Shown: positions 8,976-15,945 of the stretch, one piece after another
How positions within the stretch are numbered: the first letter of the stretch is position 1
Layout: every line of letters begins with the position of its first letter
NCBI GenBank assembly: GCA_045636945.1
Contig: JAZTYO010000027.1
Coordinates: forward strand, 1 to 49,893
DNA from: UMGS172 sp045636945
GTDB lineage: Bacteria; Bacillota; Clostridia; Oscillospirales; Acutalibacteraceae
Reading direction: 5' to 3'
Length of the DNA stretch: 49,893 nt
The notes under the pieces: model-generated
The model's input: only the letters and a program-made list of their open reading frames with translations
Told to the model about the DNA's origin: nothing
Database searches by the model: none
Position numbers and translations under genes: made by a program

Positions 8976-9006
8976 GTTTATTTTCATAGTTTAAGGCAAT
9001 AATATG

Positions 9007-9037
9007 TAGGGCAGAGCAGGGTGCTCTGCCCTATTTT
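9007..9037 (+). terminator. intrinsic terminator after the KDG kinase gene
   Basis: A 12-bp perfect stem, TAGGGCAGAGCA (9007-9018) and TGCTCTGCCCTA (9022-9033), with a GGG loop and TTTT after it. Confidence 0.85.
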
Positions 9038-9057
9038 CAATTTTTCGGAGGTAACCG

Positions 9058-9765
9058 ATGTTTTATATTGATTGGTTTTATATCATTCTCGTACTGCCGT
9101 TTATCGTGCTGTCATTAGTGGCAAGCGCAAGGGTAAACTCGTCATTTAAAAAATATTCTGAGGTTTTTTCCAAGAGAGGCTTAACCGCCCACGATGCTGC
9201 CCGACGTGTTTTGGAAAACAATGGCGTTACAGATGTTAAAATTGAGCGTGTGCAAGGTCATTTAACCGACCATTATGACCCGAGGACTAACGTTATACGA
9301 CTTTCTGAAAACGTACACGATTCATCCTCGGTTGCAGCTATTGGTGTTGCCTGCCACGAGGCAGGTCATGCCATTCAGCACTCTGTTGGATATATTCCCG
9401 TAAAAATACGTACCGCAATTGTACCGGTAACTAACATTGGGTCAAAACTGTCGATTCCTCTTATTTTTATTGGTATTGCCCTTTCCTACCTTGGCGAGGT
9501 TTACAGTTATATGGCTTATATTGGAGTTGCACTTTTCGGCCTTTGCGTTGTTTTTCAGTTAGTGACGTTGCCTGTTGAGTTCAACGCAAGCCGAAGGGCC
9601 CTGAACGCTTTGTCGTCATACAGACTGCTTGACCAAGTTGAACTTACGGGTGCAAAAAAAGTACTGTCAGCCGCCGCAATGACCTACGTTGCCGCCTTGG
9701 CAGTATCGGTAATGCAGTTGTTAAGACTGTTTCTTCTCGTCGGTGGAGCACGAAGAAGACGTTGA
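9058..9765 (+). CDS. membrane zinc metallopeptidase (YugP / Zn_peptidase_2 family)
   Basis: A 235-aa integral membrane protein: one N-terminal span (residues 5-24), a cytosolic-type segment, the zinc-binding HEAGH motif (H100, E101, H104), then two hydrophobic stretches (about 122-180) and a C-terminal span ending in an Arg-rich tail. This matches the neutral zinc metallopeptidase family of Firmicutes, whose substrates are not established. TCGGAGG lies six bases before the ATG. It begins just after one terminator and ends at another, so it appears monocistronic. Confidence 0.85.
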   Translation: MFYIDWFYIILVLPFIVLSLVASARVNSSFKKYSEVFSKRGLTAHDAARRVLENNGVTDVKIERVQGHLTDHYDPRTNVIRLSENVHDSSSVAAIGVACHEAGHAIQHSVGYIPVKIRTAIVPVTNIGSKLSIPLIFIGIALSYLGEVYSYMAYIGVALFGLCVVFQLVTLPVEFNASRRALNALSSYRLLDQVELTGAKKVLSAAAMTYVAALAVSVMQLLRLFLLVGGARRRR

Positions 9766-9780
9766 TTTACCTATATAAAA

Positions 9781-9804
9781 AGCAGTGCTAGGCACTGCTT
9801 TTTT
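9781..9804. terminator. bidirectional terminator
   Basis: AGCAGTGC (9781-9788) pairs with GCACTGCT (9792-9799) around TAG, with A-run before and T-run after; shared by the convergent peptidase and 218-aa genes. Confidence 0.85.
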
Positions 9805-9815
9805 GCTCTTCATCA

Positions 9816-10472
9816 TCAATAACTGTATGCAACAAAATATGTTTCCTTAATGAATCTTAAGAAACCGACGTTACCGCCGATAAGACTCCAGCCACACTGC
9901 TTTTTATCGAAATCGACTATTCGGCACGAGGGGTTTTTCTCCTGCCACTTGCGGCAGACCTTTTCGGGCTTGCTTCTGACATAGGCTCTGAACTTGTCAA
10001 TCTCGCACAAAGCATAGCGGCAATCGATAGGCTTGTCGGAAGTGCTGTACTCAACCGAAACACTTTTTACGTGGATGCCGAACCAACAGTTTGCGCTGAC
10101 CGAAATGTTACGCACGGTAATGTTTTTCTGTGCTGCAAGCCAAGCGTTAGCCTCTGCAACACTATTAAACGAGCAAGAGTAGGTTTTGGTGCCGTTGAGC
10201 TTGTTGCAAGCAATGTCAACAACCTCGGCAACCTTATCCATAGTAACGATTGTAGGCTCGTTAGGAGTAAACACTGCAATACCGTATTTTGCTTCGACTG
10301 TTCTCAAAACGTTGAAAAGTTCATTACCGGCCTTGGGGACGTCACCCTTTGTACGCTTGGCCGAGGTGTAACGGTTGGCCGAGCTGATAACTGCGGTCTT
10401 GTCGGCCGATTCGAAATTCTTAATGTTCTTCAAAAAATCCTTTGTGATTTCTGCTACCTGAATGTTAGTCAT
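9816..10472 (-). CDS. hypothetical protein, 218 aa
   Basis: I do not recognise a family. AAGGAG sits seven bases before the ATG, and a shared terminator follows the stop, so it is very likely a real gene. There is no signal peptide or membrane span. The N-terminal ~75 residues are helical and charged with an AKRTKGD segment; the middle is mixed; the C-terminal third has several Cys and Trp residues and a run resembling a small beta-rich domain. The XRE regulator gene lies upstream on the same strand, about 190 bases away, and may be cotranscribed (inference). Confidence 0.7.
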   Translation of the reverse strand: MTNIQVAEITKDFLKNIKNFESADKTAVISSANRYTSAKRTKGDVPKAGNELFNVLRTVEAKYGIAVFTPNEPTIVTMDKVAEVVDIACNKLNGTKTYSCSFNSVAEANAWLAAQKNITVRNISVSANCWFGIHVKSVSVEYSTSDKPIDCRYALCEIDKFRAYVRSKPEKVCRKWQEKNPSCRIVDFDKKQCGWSLIGGNVGFLRFIKETYFVAYSY

Positions 10473-10659
10473 AATGATATCTCCTTAATATAAAAAGTGT
10501 TGGTTTTTAGCCCTTACATCCATTAAGGGGATTTTGATTTCAAATCGGTTTTATGAATTCCAAAAAAATTGAAAATATTTAAAAATGTTCGCAAAAAGAA
10601 AAACCTCTGAAGGTATCTCGGTCGGTTGTAGCTTTAATCCTCTGAATCCGCTTATAAAT

Positions 10660-11208
10660 CTATCTTTTAAGCTCTGCTTCGGCGAGGGCTATTATCTCAC
10701 TATACTTATCGGGAATATTATGCGGCAAACGCTTTCTCTCCTTGCCGAGCTCACTCAGTTCGGAATATATCATACTAACCAAGCCGTTACAAACATCGCG
10801 GTATTCCTTGCCGTCGAGCTCAAAGGTGAAGAGGTTACTTCTTGAAGCGGTGTCGCAAAGTGACCTTGCCATTCTATAACTCTCAATACGCGAAACACGG
10901 CACAAAAGCTCATATACCTGACCGTTATGGTCCTTGGCAATCTTCAAAATACTGTCTAATGCCGATGCCTCAGGCTCGGTTTCGTAAACCTTCGGATTTT
11001 TGATTGTGCTTTTGCCCAACAGATAGTCACAACTTACCGAATAATACTCGGAAAGCCTTAACAAAAAGTCAAGTCCGCACTCGCGGATGCCGTTTTCATA
11101 GTGCGACAAAAGTGCCGGCGAGATGCCAAGCTCACTGGCTGCCTTTTTCTGAGATATACCTTTATTTCGGCGGAGTTCTGATAAAATTTTCGGGAATTCA
11201 CAAAGCAT
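10660..11208 (-). CDS. XRE-family transcriptional regulator
   Basis: Residues ~7-62 form a Cro/CI-type helix-turn-helix (ISQKKAASELGISPALLSHYE, split around the recognition helix), ending in CDYLLGKS as in many clostridial regulators. The C-terminal ~115 residues are helical and unassigned, perhaps dimerisation or sensing. TGAGG lies about ten bases before the ATG. Length is 182 aa and the stop codon is TAG, one of few in the window. The upstream gap contains an inverted repeat (TTGCGT...ACGCAA, 11261-11279) that could be its own operator. The 187 bases after it hold no gene. Confidence 0.8.
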   Translation of the reverse strand: MLCEFPKILSELRRNKGISQKKAASELGISPALLSHYENGIRECGLDFLLRLSEYYSVSCDYLLGKSTIKNPKVYETEPEASALDSILKIAKDHNGQVYELLCRVSRIESYRMARSLCDTASRSNLFTFELDGKEYRDVCNGLVSMIYSELSELGKERKRLPHNIPDKYSEIIALAEAELKR

Positions 11209-11223
11209 TCCTTAAAACCTCAC

Positions 11224-11311
11224 TTGAAAATATATTTAAATTACAGTATAATAAAGACTGTTGCGTATTAAAAACGCAAAATTCAACATAATTCCCATTT
11301 CGGGAAGGCTA
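11224..11311. promoter_or_regulatory. divergent promoter region with operator-like repeat
   Basis: On the plus strand TTGAAA (11224-11229) and TATAAT (11247-11252) have 17-base spacing. TTGCGT (11261-11266) and ACGCAA (11274-11279) form an inverted repeat just downstream. On the minus strand an ATTATA near 11310 could be the -10 box of the XRE gene. The layout fits an autoregulated divergent pair, the XRE gene and the phosphatase gene. Confidence 0.45.
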
Positions 11312-11431
11312 TTATACTACACTTGTTGCATTTTGTATAGAGTAAAAGTATACAAATAGTATAGCAACTTTTCGACAATTTGTTGAAAATATCCCATAAG
11401 TACACAAACTTTGACGTTTTGGAGGCACTTT

Positions 11432-12073
11432 ATGAAAACATACAGAATACATTTTATCCGCCACGGATTGACCGACGGCAACTCGGACGGACGTTACATT
11501 GGTGTGACCGACCTGCCGTTATCAGACAGTGGAATCGATGAGCTTGAGGCCGTAAGAGTTAAGGGCGAATTGCCTGAAACAAGCCTTATTTTCACAAGCC
11601 CCTTGAAAAGATGCCTCGAAACCTGCGAGGTGCTGTTCCCCGACGCAGAGCCTATTGAAATCCCCGAGCTTCGTGAGTTCGACTTTGGCGACTTTGAAAA
11701 CAAAAAAGCTTCCGAAATTGAAAACAATCCTAAATATATTGAGTGGATTTCGGGCCGTGCCTGCCCTCCCAACGGTGAGGATTCGGGCGAATTTGTCAAG
11801 CGTATTGCATTGGGGCTTAACAAAATGGTTCGCAAGATGATGGAAACCGAGATTTTTGAAGCTACAGCCGTTATGCACGGTGGTGTTATGATGACCCTTT
11901 TCTCAACCTGTGCCTTGCCCCAACGCCGCGCCATCGAATGGTCAAGCCCCGTCGGTAGCGGTTATACCGCACTCGTTACCCCTTCCCTCTACGGACGAAG
12001 CGGTGTTATAGAGATTATCGACACTGTGCCCTCGTCGGCAATGCTATACGACAAAACCGAGAATGACGAATAA
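11432..12073 (+). CDS. histidine phosphatase family protein
   Basis: A 213-aa phosphoglycerate-mutase-like phosphatase. The N-terminal IRHGLTDGN carries the catalytic RHG, then GRYIGVTDLPLSDSG and TSPLKRCLET follow as in cobalamin-phosphatase-like members, with a late HGGVMM histidine. The ATG at 11432 has TTGGAGG eight bases upstream and was preferred to the earlier in-frame codon at 11411. Substrate cannot be told: alpha-ribazole phosphatase (CobC), a sugar phosphatase or a fructose-bisphosphatase-type role are all possible; no cobalamin genes are nearby. Confidence 0.8.
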   Translation: MKTYRIHFIRHGLTDGNSDGRYIGVTDLPLSDSGIDELEAVRVKGELPETSLIFTSPLKRCLETCEVLFPDAEPIEIPELREFDFGDFENKKASEIENNPKYIEWISGRACPPNGEDSGEFVKRIALGLNKMVRKMMETEIFEATAVMHGGVMMTLFSTCALPQRRAIEWSSPVGSGYTALVTPSLYGRSGVIEIIDTVPSSAMLYDKTENDE

Positions 12074-12111
12074 ATTTTTCTTTCAAATGTGAAATAATTT
12101 GCAATAATATC

Positions 12112-12158
12112 TTGCAAAACATATATTTAAGTTGTATAATTATGTTGAAATATAACTT
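12112..12158 (+). promoter_or_regulatory. promoter of the KDPG aldolase gene
   Basis: TTGCAA (12112-12117) and TATAAT (12135-12140) are 17 bases apart. An imperfect inverted repeat, AAGTTGTAT (12129-12137) with ATATAACTT (12150-12158), overlaps the -10 box and is a candidate operator. AGAGAGG precedes the ATG. Confidence 0.55.
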
Positions 12159-12175
12159 AAAAAAGAGAGGTCATT

Positions 12176-13138
12176 ATGAATCCTATTTTAGAGCAAATCA
12201 GCAACATCGGTCTTGTACCGGTAATCAAGATTGACGATGCCAAAAAGGCAGTTCCGTTGGTACGTGCACTTAAAAAGGGCGGTATCCCCGTAGCCGAGGT
12301 TACATTCCGTACTGCTTGTGCCGCTGAGGCTATCCGCAACATCGCCGATGCAGAGCCCGATGTACTTGTCGGTGCAGGTACCGTTATTTCGGTAGACCAG
12401 GCAAAGGCTGCCGTTGAAGCAGGCGCAAAATATATCATTTCTCCCGGTTTTGACCCCGAGGTTGTGGCTTGGTGTATCGATAACAACGTTCCCATTACTC
12501 CCGGTTGCTCAGATGCAAGCGACGTTATGGTTGCCGCAAAAATGGGCCTTGAGGTTGTAAAGTTCTTCCCTGCTGAGGCTGCAGGTGGACTTAAAGTGCT
12601 TAAAGCATTGGCAGGTCCCTTCCCAAATATGAAGTTTATCCCCACCGGTGGTATCGGTCCTGATAACCTCGGTTCTTACCTTGATTTTAAAAAGGTTATT
12701 GCCTGCGGCGGAAGCTGGATGGTCCCCGGTGATATGATGGACAACGACGATTGGGACGGCATCACCGCTTTGGCAAAAGAAGCTGTTGTGAAGATGCTTG
12801 ACATCAAGCTTCGCCATATCGGTATCAACTCGGCCGACGAAACCGAGGCAGTCTGCACCACCGAGCGTTTTGCCACTTTGACGGGTGGAGATGTTAAGGA
12901 CGGCAACAAGTCCTTGTTTGCAGGCACCGAGTTTGAGGTAATGAAGTTTATGGGTATGGGCACTCACGGACATATTGCCTTGTCGGTTACCGACGTTAAC
13001 CGTGCCGTAACATTCTTCAAATCTCAAGGCTTTGAGTTTGACGAGGAATCCGCTACCTTCCTTGACAACGGGCGTCGCAAGTTCATTTATTTCAAAGATG
13101 AAATCGGTGGTTTTGCAGTTCATCTTGTAAAGGCTTAA
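12176..13138 (+). CDS. KDPG/KHG aldolase fused to a VOC-like domain
   Basis: Residues 1-~208 are a class I 2-keto-3-deoxy-6-phosphogluconate aldolase (Eda type) that cleaves KDPG to pyruvate and glyceraldehyde-3-phosphate. Glu41, Arg45 and the Schiff-base Lys129 (VVKFFPAE) correspond to E. coli Glu45, Arg49 and Lys133. Residues ~211-320 are extra: LRHIGINSAD, then GHIALSVTDVNRAVTFFKSQG and a FAVHLVK end, resembling one or two half-sites of the glyoxalase/VOC fold. The total of 320 aa compares with ~210 for a plain Eda. Works with the KDG kinase at 7953 although they are separate units. The role of the extra domain is unknown. Confidence 0.85.
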   Translation: MNPILEQISNIGLVPVIKIDDAKKAVPLVRALKKGGIPVAEVTFRTACAAEAIRNIADAEPDVLVGAGTVISVDQAKAAVEAGAKYIISPGFDPEVVAWCIDNNVPITPGCSDASDVMVAAKMGLEVVKFFPAEAAGGLKVLKALAGPFPNMKFIPTGGIGPDNLGSYLDFKKVIACGGSWMVPGDMMDNDDWDGITALAKEAVVKMLDIKLRHIGINSADETEAVCTTERFATLTGGDVKDGNKSLFAGTEFEVMKFMGMGTHGHIALSVTDVNRAVTFFKSQGFEFDEESATFLDNGRRKFIYFKDEIGGFAVHLVKA

Positions 13139-13175
13139 GTTTCTGGGGAAACCGAGTATTCTTTTAATGCGAAAT

Positions 13176-13213
13176 AATAACGCCCTCGTTTCAAAAGAAA
13201 CGAGGGCGTTATT
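13176..13213. terminator. long bidirectional terminator
   Basis: A 17-bp perfect stem (13176-13192 with 13197-13213) and an AAAA loop, centred on GCCCTCGTTTC / GAAACGAGGGC. It separates the convergent aldolase gene and amino-acid ABC operon. Confidence 0.92.
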
Positions 13214-13222
13214 TTATAAGTG

Positions 13223-13975
13223 TTATTTGTTATACGACGCAAGGAACGCCTGCAAGCGTTCGGTTTTTGGGTTGTTGAAAACCTCATCGGGGGTTCCCTG
13301 CTCGGCAATAACGCCGTCATCCATAAAGATGACCCTGTCCGAAACGTCCTTGGCAAAGCCCATTTCGTGGGTGACAACCACCATAGTCATATGTCCGTCA
13401 GCCAAGGAACGGATAACCTTCAGAACCTCACCCGTAAGCTCGGGGTCAAGTGCCGAGGTCGGCTCGTCAAAGCACAGAATCTCGGGGTCAAGTGCCAATG
13501 CACGGGCTATGGCAACACGCTGTTGCTGACCACCCGAGAGCTGGCAAGGATAACTGTCAGCCTTATCCGAAAGACCAACCTTCTCCAAAAGCTCCAGAGC
13601 TTTAGCCTTTACGTTTTCGGGAGTATCCTTCTTCAAAAGGTTAGGAGCCAACGCGATGTTTTCAAAAACGGTATACTGCGGAAAAAGGTTGAACGACTGA
13701 AAAACAAGTCCGAAATGCAAACGTCTTTCACGCAACTCAGCATCGGAACGCTTGGACTTGCGGTCGCCGTCAAAAATCACGGCGTCGTTTACGGTGATTG
13801 TACCCTTATCGGCGAACTCGAGTGAATTCAGACAACGCAAAAGTGTAGTCTTACCCGAGCCCGAAGAACCGATAATCGATAAAACCTGACCCTTTTCGAG
13901 CGAAAAGTCGATACCCTTTAAAACCTCGGTTTTGCCAAAGGATTTGTAGATGTTTTTAACCTCTAAAACTGCCAT
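13223..13975 (-). CDS. polar amino-acid ABC transporter ATP-binding protein
   Basis: ATPase of a PAAT-type importer, on the inner face of the membrane. At 250 aa it has Walker A GSSGSGKTT (~residues 36-44), the Q-loop, signature LSGGQQQRVAIARAL, Walker B CFDEPTSALD and the switch His in VTHEMGF, and closely resembles GlnQ-type ATPases. It is the third gene of the SBP-permease-ATPase operon, 11 bases after the permease gene, and ends at the long terminator. Confidence 0.92.
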   Translation of the reverse strand: MAVLEVKNIYKSFGKTEVLKGIDFSLEKGQVLSIIGSSGSGKTTLLRCLNSLEFADKGTITVNDAVIFDGDRKSKRSDAELRERRLHFGLVFQSFNLFPQYTVFENIALAPNLLKKDTPENVKAKALELLEKVGLSDKADSYPCQLSGGQQQRVAIARALALDPEILCFDEPTSALDPELTGEVLKVIRSLADGHMTMVVVTHEMGFAKDVSDRVIFMDDGVIAEQGTPDEVFNNPKTERLQAFLASYNK

Positions 13976-13986
13976 TTTACGTCACC

Positions 13987-14715
13987 TCAATCCTTAAAAT
14001 AGCTGAGTTTCTTCTCCAAACGTCCCAAAAGGATGGTGAGAAGACCGACAAACAGCAGATAGAAAACACCCGTGTAGAACAACGGCCATATAAGTGCCTT
14101 GGTTGCGGCAAGCTCTTTAGCCTGCTTGATGATTTCGGGGATCATAATACAGTTGGCAAGTGCGGTGTCCTTGATAAGGGTGATAATTTCGTTGGACATA
14201 GGCGGAACGATACGCTTTATGACCTGCTTCAAAACTATCTTCTTGAAAACCTGACCCTTGGACATACCAAGCACATAACCTGCTTCGTACTGACCTTTAG
14301 GTATGCTTTCGATACCTCCACGGTATATCTCGGAGAAATAGCAGGCATAGTTCAATGCAAACGCAATAAATACCGCTACAAGACCACCAGCGTTGGTCAA
14401 CAACAGTTGCCAAACGCTACCGTCGTTCGGGATATTAAAGTTTCGGATTATGTAGCGGTCAATCTGACTGAATATAGGGTTGCCGAACAAAAGACCGGGT
14501 ACGTAATAGATAATGAAAATCTGCAACATAAGAGGGACGCCGCGGATTATCCATACGAAGGTCTTGGCAGTATATTTCAACGGCTTGAACTTGCTCATTG
14601 AGCAGAACGCAATCGGCAGTCCCAAAGGCACTGCACAGATAAGCGTTACGGCAAATATGAGCAACGATACTATAAAGCCGTTGGCTAGAAATAGGGTTAT
14701 CTCAGCAAAACTCAT
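13987..14715 (-). CDS. polar amino-acid ABC transporter permease
   Basis: A 242-aa permease of the HisM/GlnP group with about five membrane spans. The EAA coupling loop is present as YEAGYVLGMSKGQVFKKIVL. It forms the translocation channel with the ATPase gene downstream. The ATG at 14715 follows a weak GGAGTAAA-type ribosome site. It is separated from the binding-protein gene by ~100 bases holding an 11-bp hairpin, which may lower its expression relative to the binding protein. Confidence 0.92.
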   Translation of the reverse strand: MSFAEITLFLANGFIVSLLIFAVTLICAVPLGLPIAFCSMSKFKPLKYTAKTFVWIIRGVPLMLQIFIIYYVPGLLFGNPIFSQIDRYIIRNFNIPNDGSVWQLLLTNAGGLVAVFIAFALNYACYFSEIYRGGIESIPKGQYEAGYVLGMSKGQVFKKIVLKQVIKRIVPPMSNEIITLIKDTALANCIMIPEIIKQAKELAATKALIWPLFYTGVFYLLFVGLLTILLGRLEKKLSYFKD

Positions 14716-14754
14716 TTGATTTACTCCAAAAAAATAGGTCTATACAACAGTTTT

Positions 14755-14782
14755 GCTGACGGGATATAAAAATCCCGTCAGC
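14755..14782 (-). other. intercistronic hairpin between binding protein and permease genes
   Basis: GCTGACGGGAT (14755-14765) pairs perfectly with ATCCCGTCAGC (14772-14782) around six bases. On the transcribed strand it is not followed by a T-run, so it looks more like an mRNA-stabilising or processing hairpin than a full terminator. Confidence 0.6.
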
Positions 14783-14813
14783 TAATGTTTCGTGGTCAGT
14801 TCTATATTAAAAC

Positions 14814-15680
14814 TTACTTTTCGTCAGTAGCAGCCTTTTGGTCGGCAAAATCCTTGATAGCGGTGTTAGCACACTTGGGGTACTTTGCAATAAGTGCATC
14901 AATAGTACCGTCAGCGCCACACTTCTCAAGTTCAGCGTTAACCTTTGCGGTCAATTCACTGCCCCTTTTGAAGCCGATTGCATAGTACTCAACTTCGCTT
15001 GCAAGTGCATCTACAACCTCGAGGTTTGCATAGTCGCCCTGACCGCAGTAGCTCTTGGCAAGCTGCTCGTCAACAACTGCAAAATCAGCGGTACCTGCAT
15101 TAACCTCCATAAGGCTGTCGGTCTGCTTGATTACGCCCTTGAAGACTATTCCGTCAAAGCCCTTTGCATAAGACTCGCCTGCCGAACCACTTTCAGCACT
15201 TGCAATCTTACCGTTAAGGTCAGCAGCACTGGCAATAGCGGTACCCTTTTTAATAACGATTACCTGACGGTTCTCCATATAGTTGTAGGAGAAGTCAACC
15301 TTGTCTGCACGAAGGATTCCGTCATCATCAGCAGTGTTGCAGGTAAAACCGTTCCAGATACAATCGATAACACCAGAGTTGAGGTCGGTATACTTGTTAT
15401 CCCAGTTGATTTCCTTGAAAATAACCTTGTAGCCGAGGTTTCCGAAAACCTTCTCTGCAAGCTCAGTATCGTAGCCGATAAGCTTATTGTCCTTGTCTAA
15501 ATAGTTCATGGGCTCATAAATGGTGTAACCGACAACAACGGTAGGCTTGTTGGCATCAGCATCGGCATCGCCGTTAGAAGCATCGTTGTTTGCATCACCG
15601 TTGCCACCGCAAGCAGTGACACAGAACATCATAAGTACGAGTGCGAGCAAAAGGCTCAAAAGTTTGATAGACTTTTTCAT
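14814..15680 (-). CDS. amino-acid ABC transporter substrate-binding lipoprotein
   Basis: Extracytoplasmic solute-binding protein family 3. A lipoprotein signal peptide ends in VTAC with lipidated Cys24, followed by a flexible Asp/Asn-rich linker to about residue 46. The mature domain starts VVVGYTIYEPMNYLD and contains GYDTELAEKVFGNLG, typical of this family. The ligand is probably a polar amino acid such as glutamine, cystine or arginine; the sequence alone does not decide. First gene of the importer operon, with GAGGG before the ATG and its own promoter. Confidence 0.9.
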   Translation of the reverse strand: MKKSIKLLSLLLALVLMMFCVTACGGNGDANNDASNGDADADANKPTVVVGYTIYEPMNYLDKDNKLIGYDTELAEKVFGNLGYKVIFKEINWDNKYTDLNSGVIDCIWNGFTCNTADDDGILRADKVDFSYNYMENRQVIVIKKGTAIASAADLNGKIASAESGSAGESYAKGFDGIVFKGVIKQTDSLMEVNAGTADFAVVDEQLAKSYCGQGDYANLEVVDALASEVEYYAIGFKRGSELTAKVNAELEKCGADGTIDALIAKYPKCANTAIKDFADQKAATDEK

Positions 15681-15705
15681 ATTATTACCCTCTTTTAAAT
15701 TGATT

Positions 15706-15763
15706 TTTGCGTGCGAACACTTTAGTGTGCTAACATATTACCACATTAATACAACGGTGTCAA
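15706..15763 (-). promoter_or_regulatory. amino-acid importer promoter and possible operator
   Basis: TTGACA (15758-15763) and TAATAT (15735-15740) have 17-base spacing on the minus strand. Just downstream an imperfect palindrome centred on ACACTTTAGTGT (about 15718-15729) is a candidate regulator site. Confidence 0.6.
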
Positions 15764-15866
15764 GCCTTTTTTGAAAAAAGTTTGACATTTTTTAATTATT
15801 TAATCGTTAAGTCGGCTCGGTTTGTGCTTTTCCCGGACAAATATATTAATTTGTTTGCAAAAATCA

Positions 15867-15895
15867 TTTACATTTAAAATAAAATATTGTAAAAT
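15867..15895 (+). promoter_or_regulatory. uvrA promoter
   Basis: TTTACA (15867-15872) and TAAAAT (15890-15895), 17 bases apart, ~50 bases before the ATG. No Gram-positive LexA box (GAAC-N4-GTTC) was seen. Confidence 0.4.
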
Positions 15896-15945
15896 AATAT
15901 AGAATATAGACCCTAATTGAAACAGTAATATTCAGGGAGTTTAAA

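Noticed and set aside
15781..15945. LexA/SOS box for uvrA
   Set aside because: No GAAC-N4-GTTC type sequence in the upstream region.
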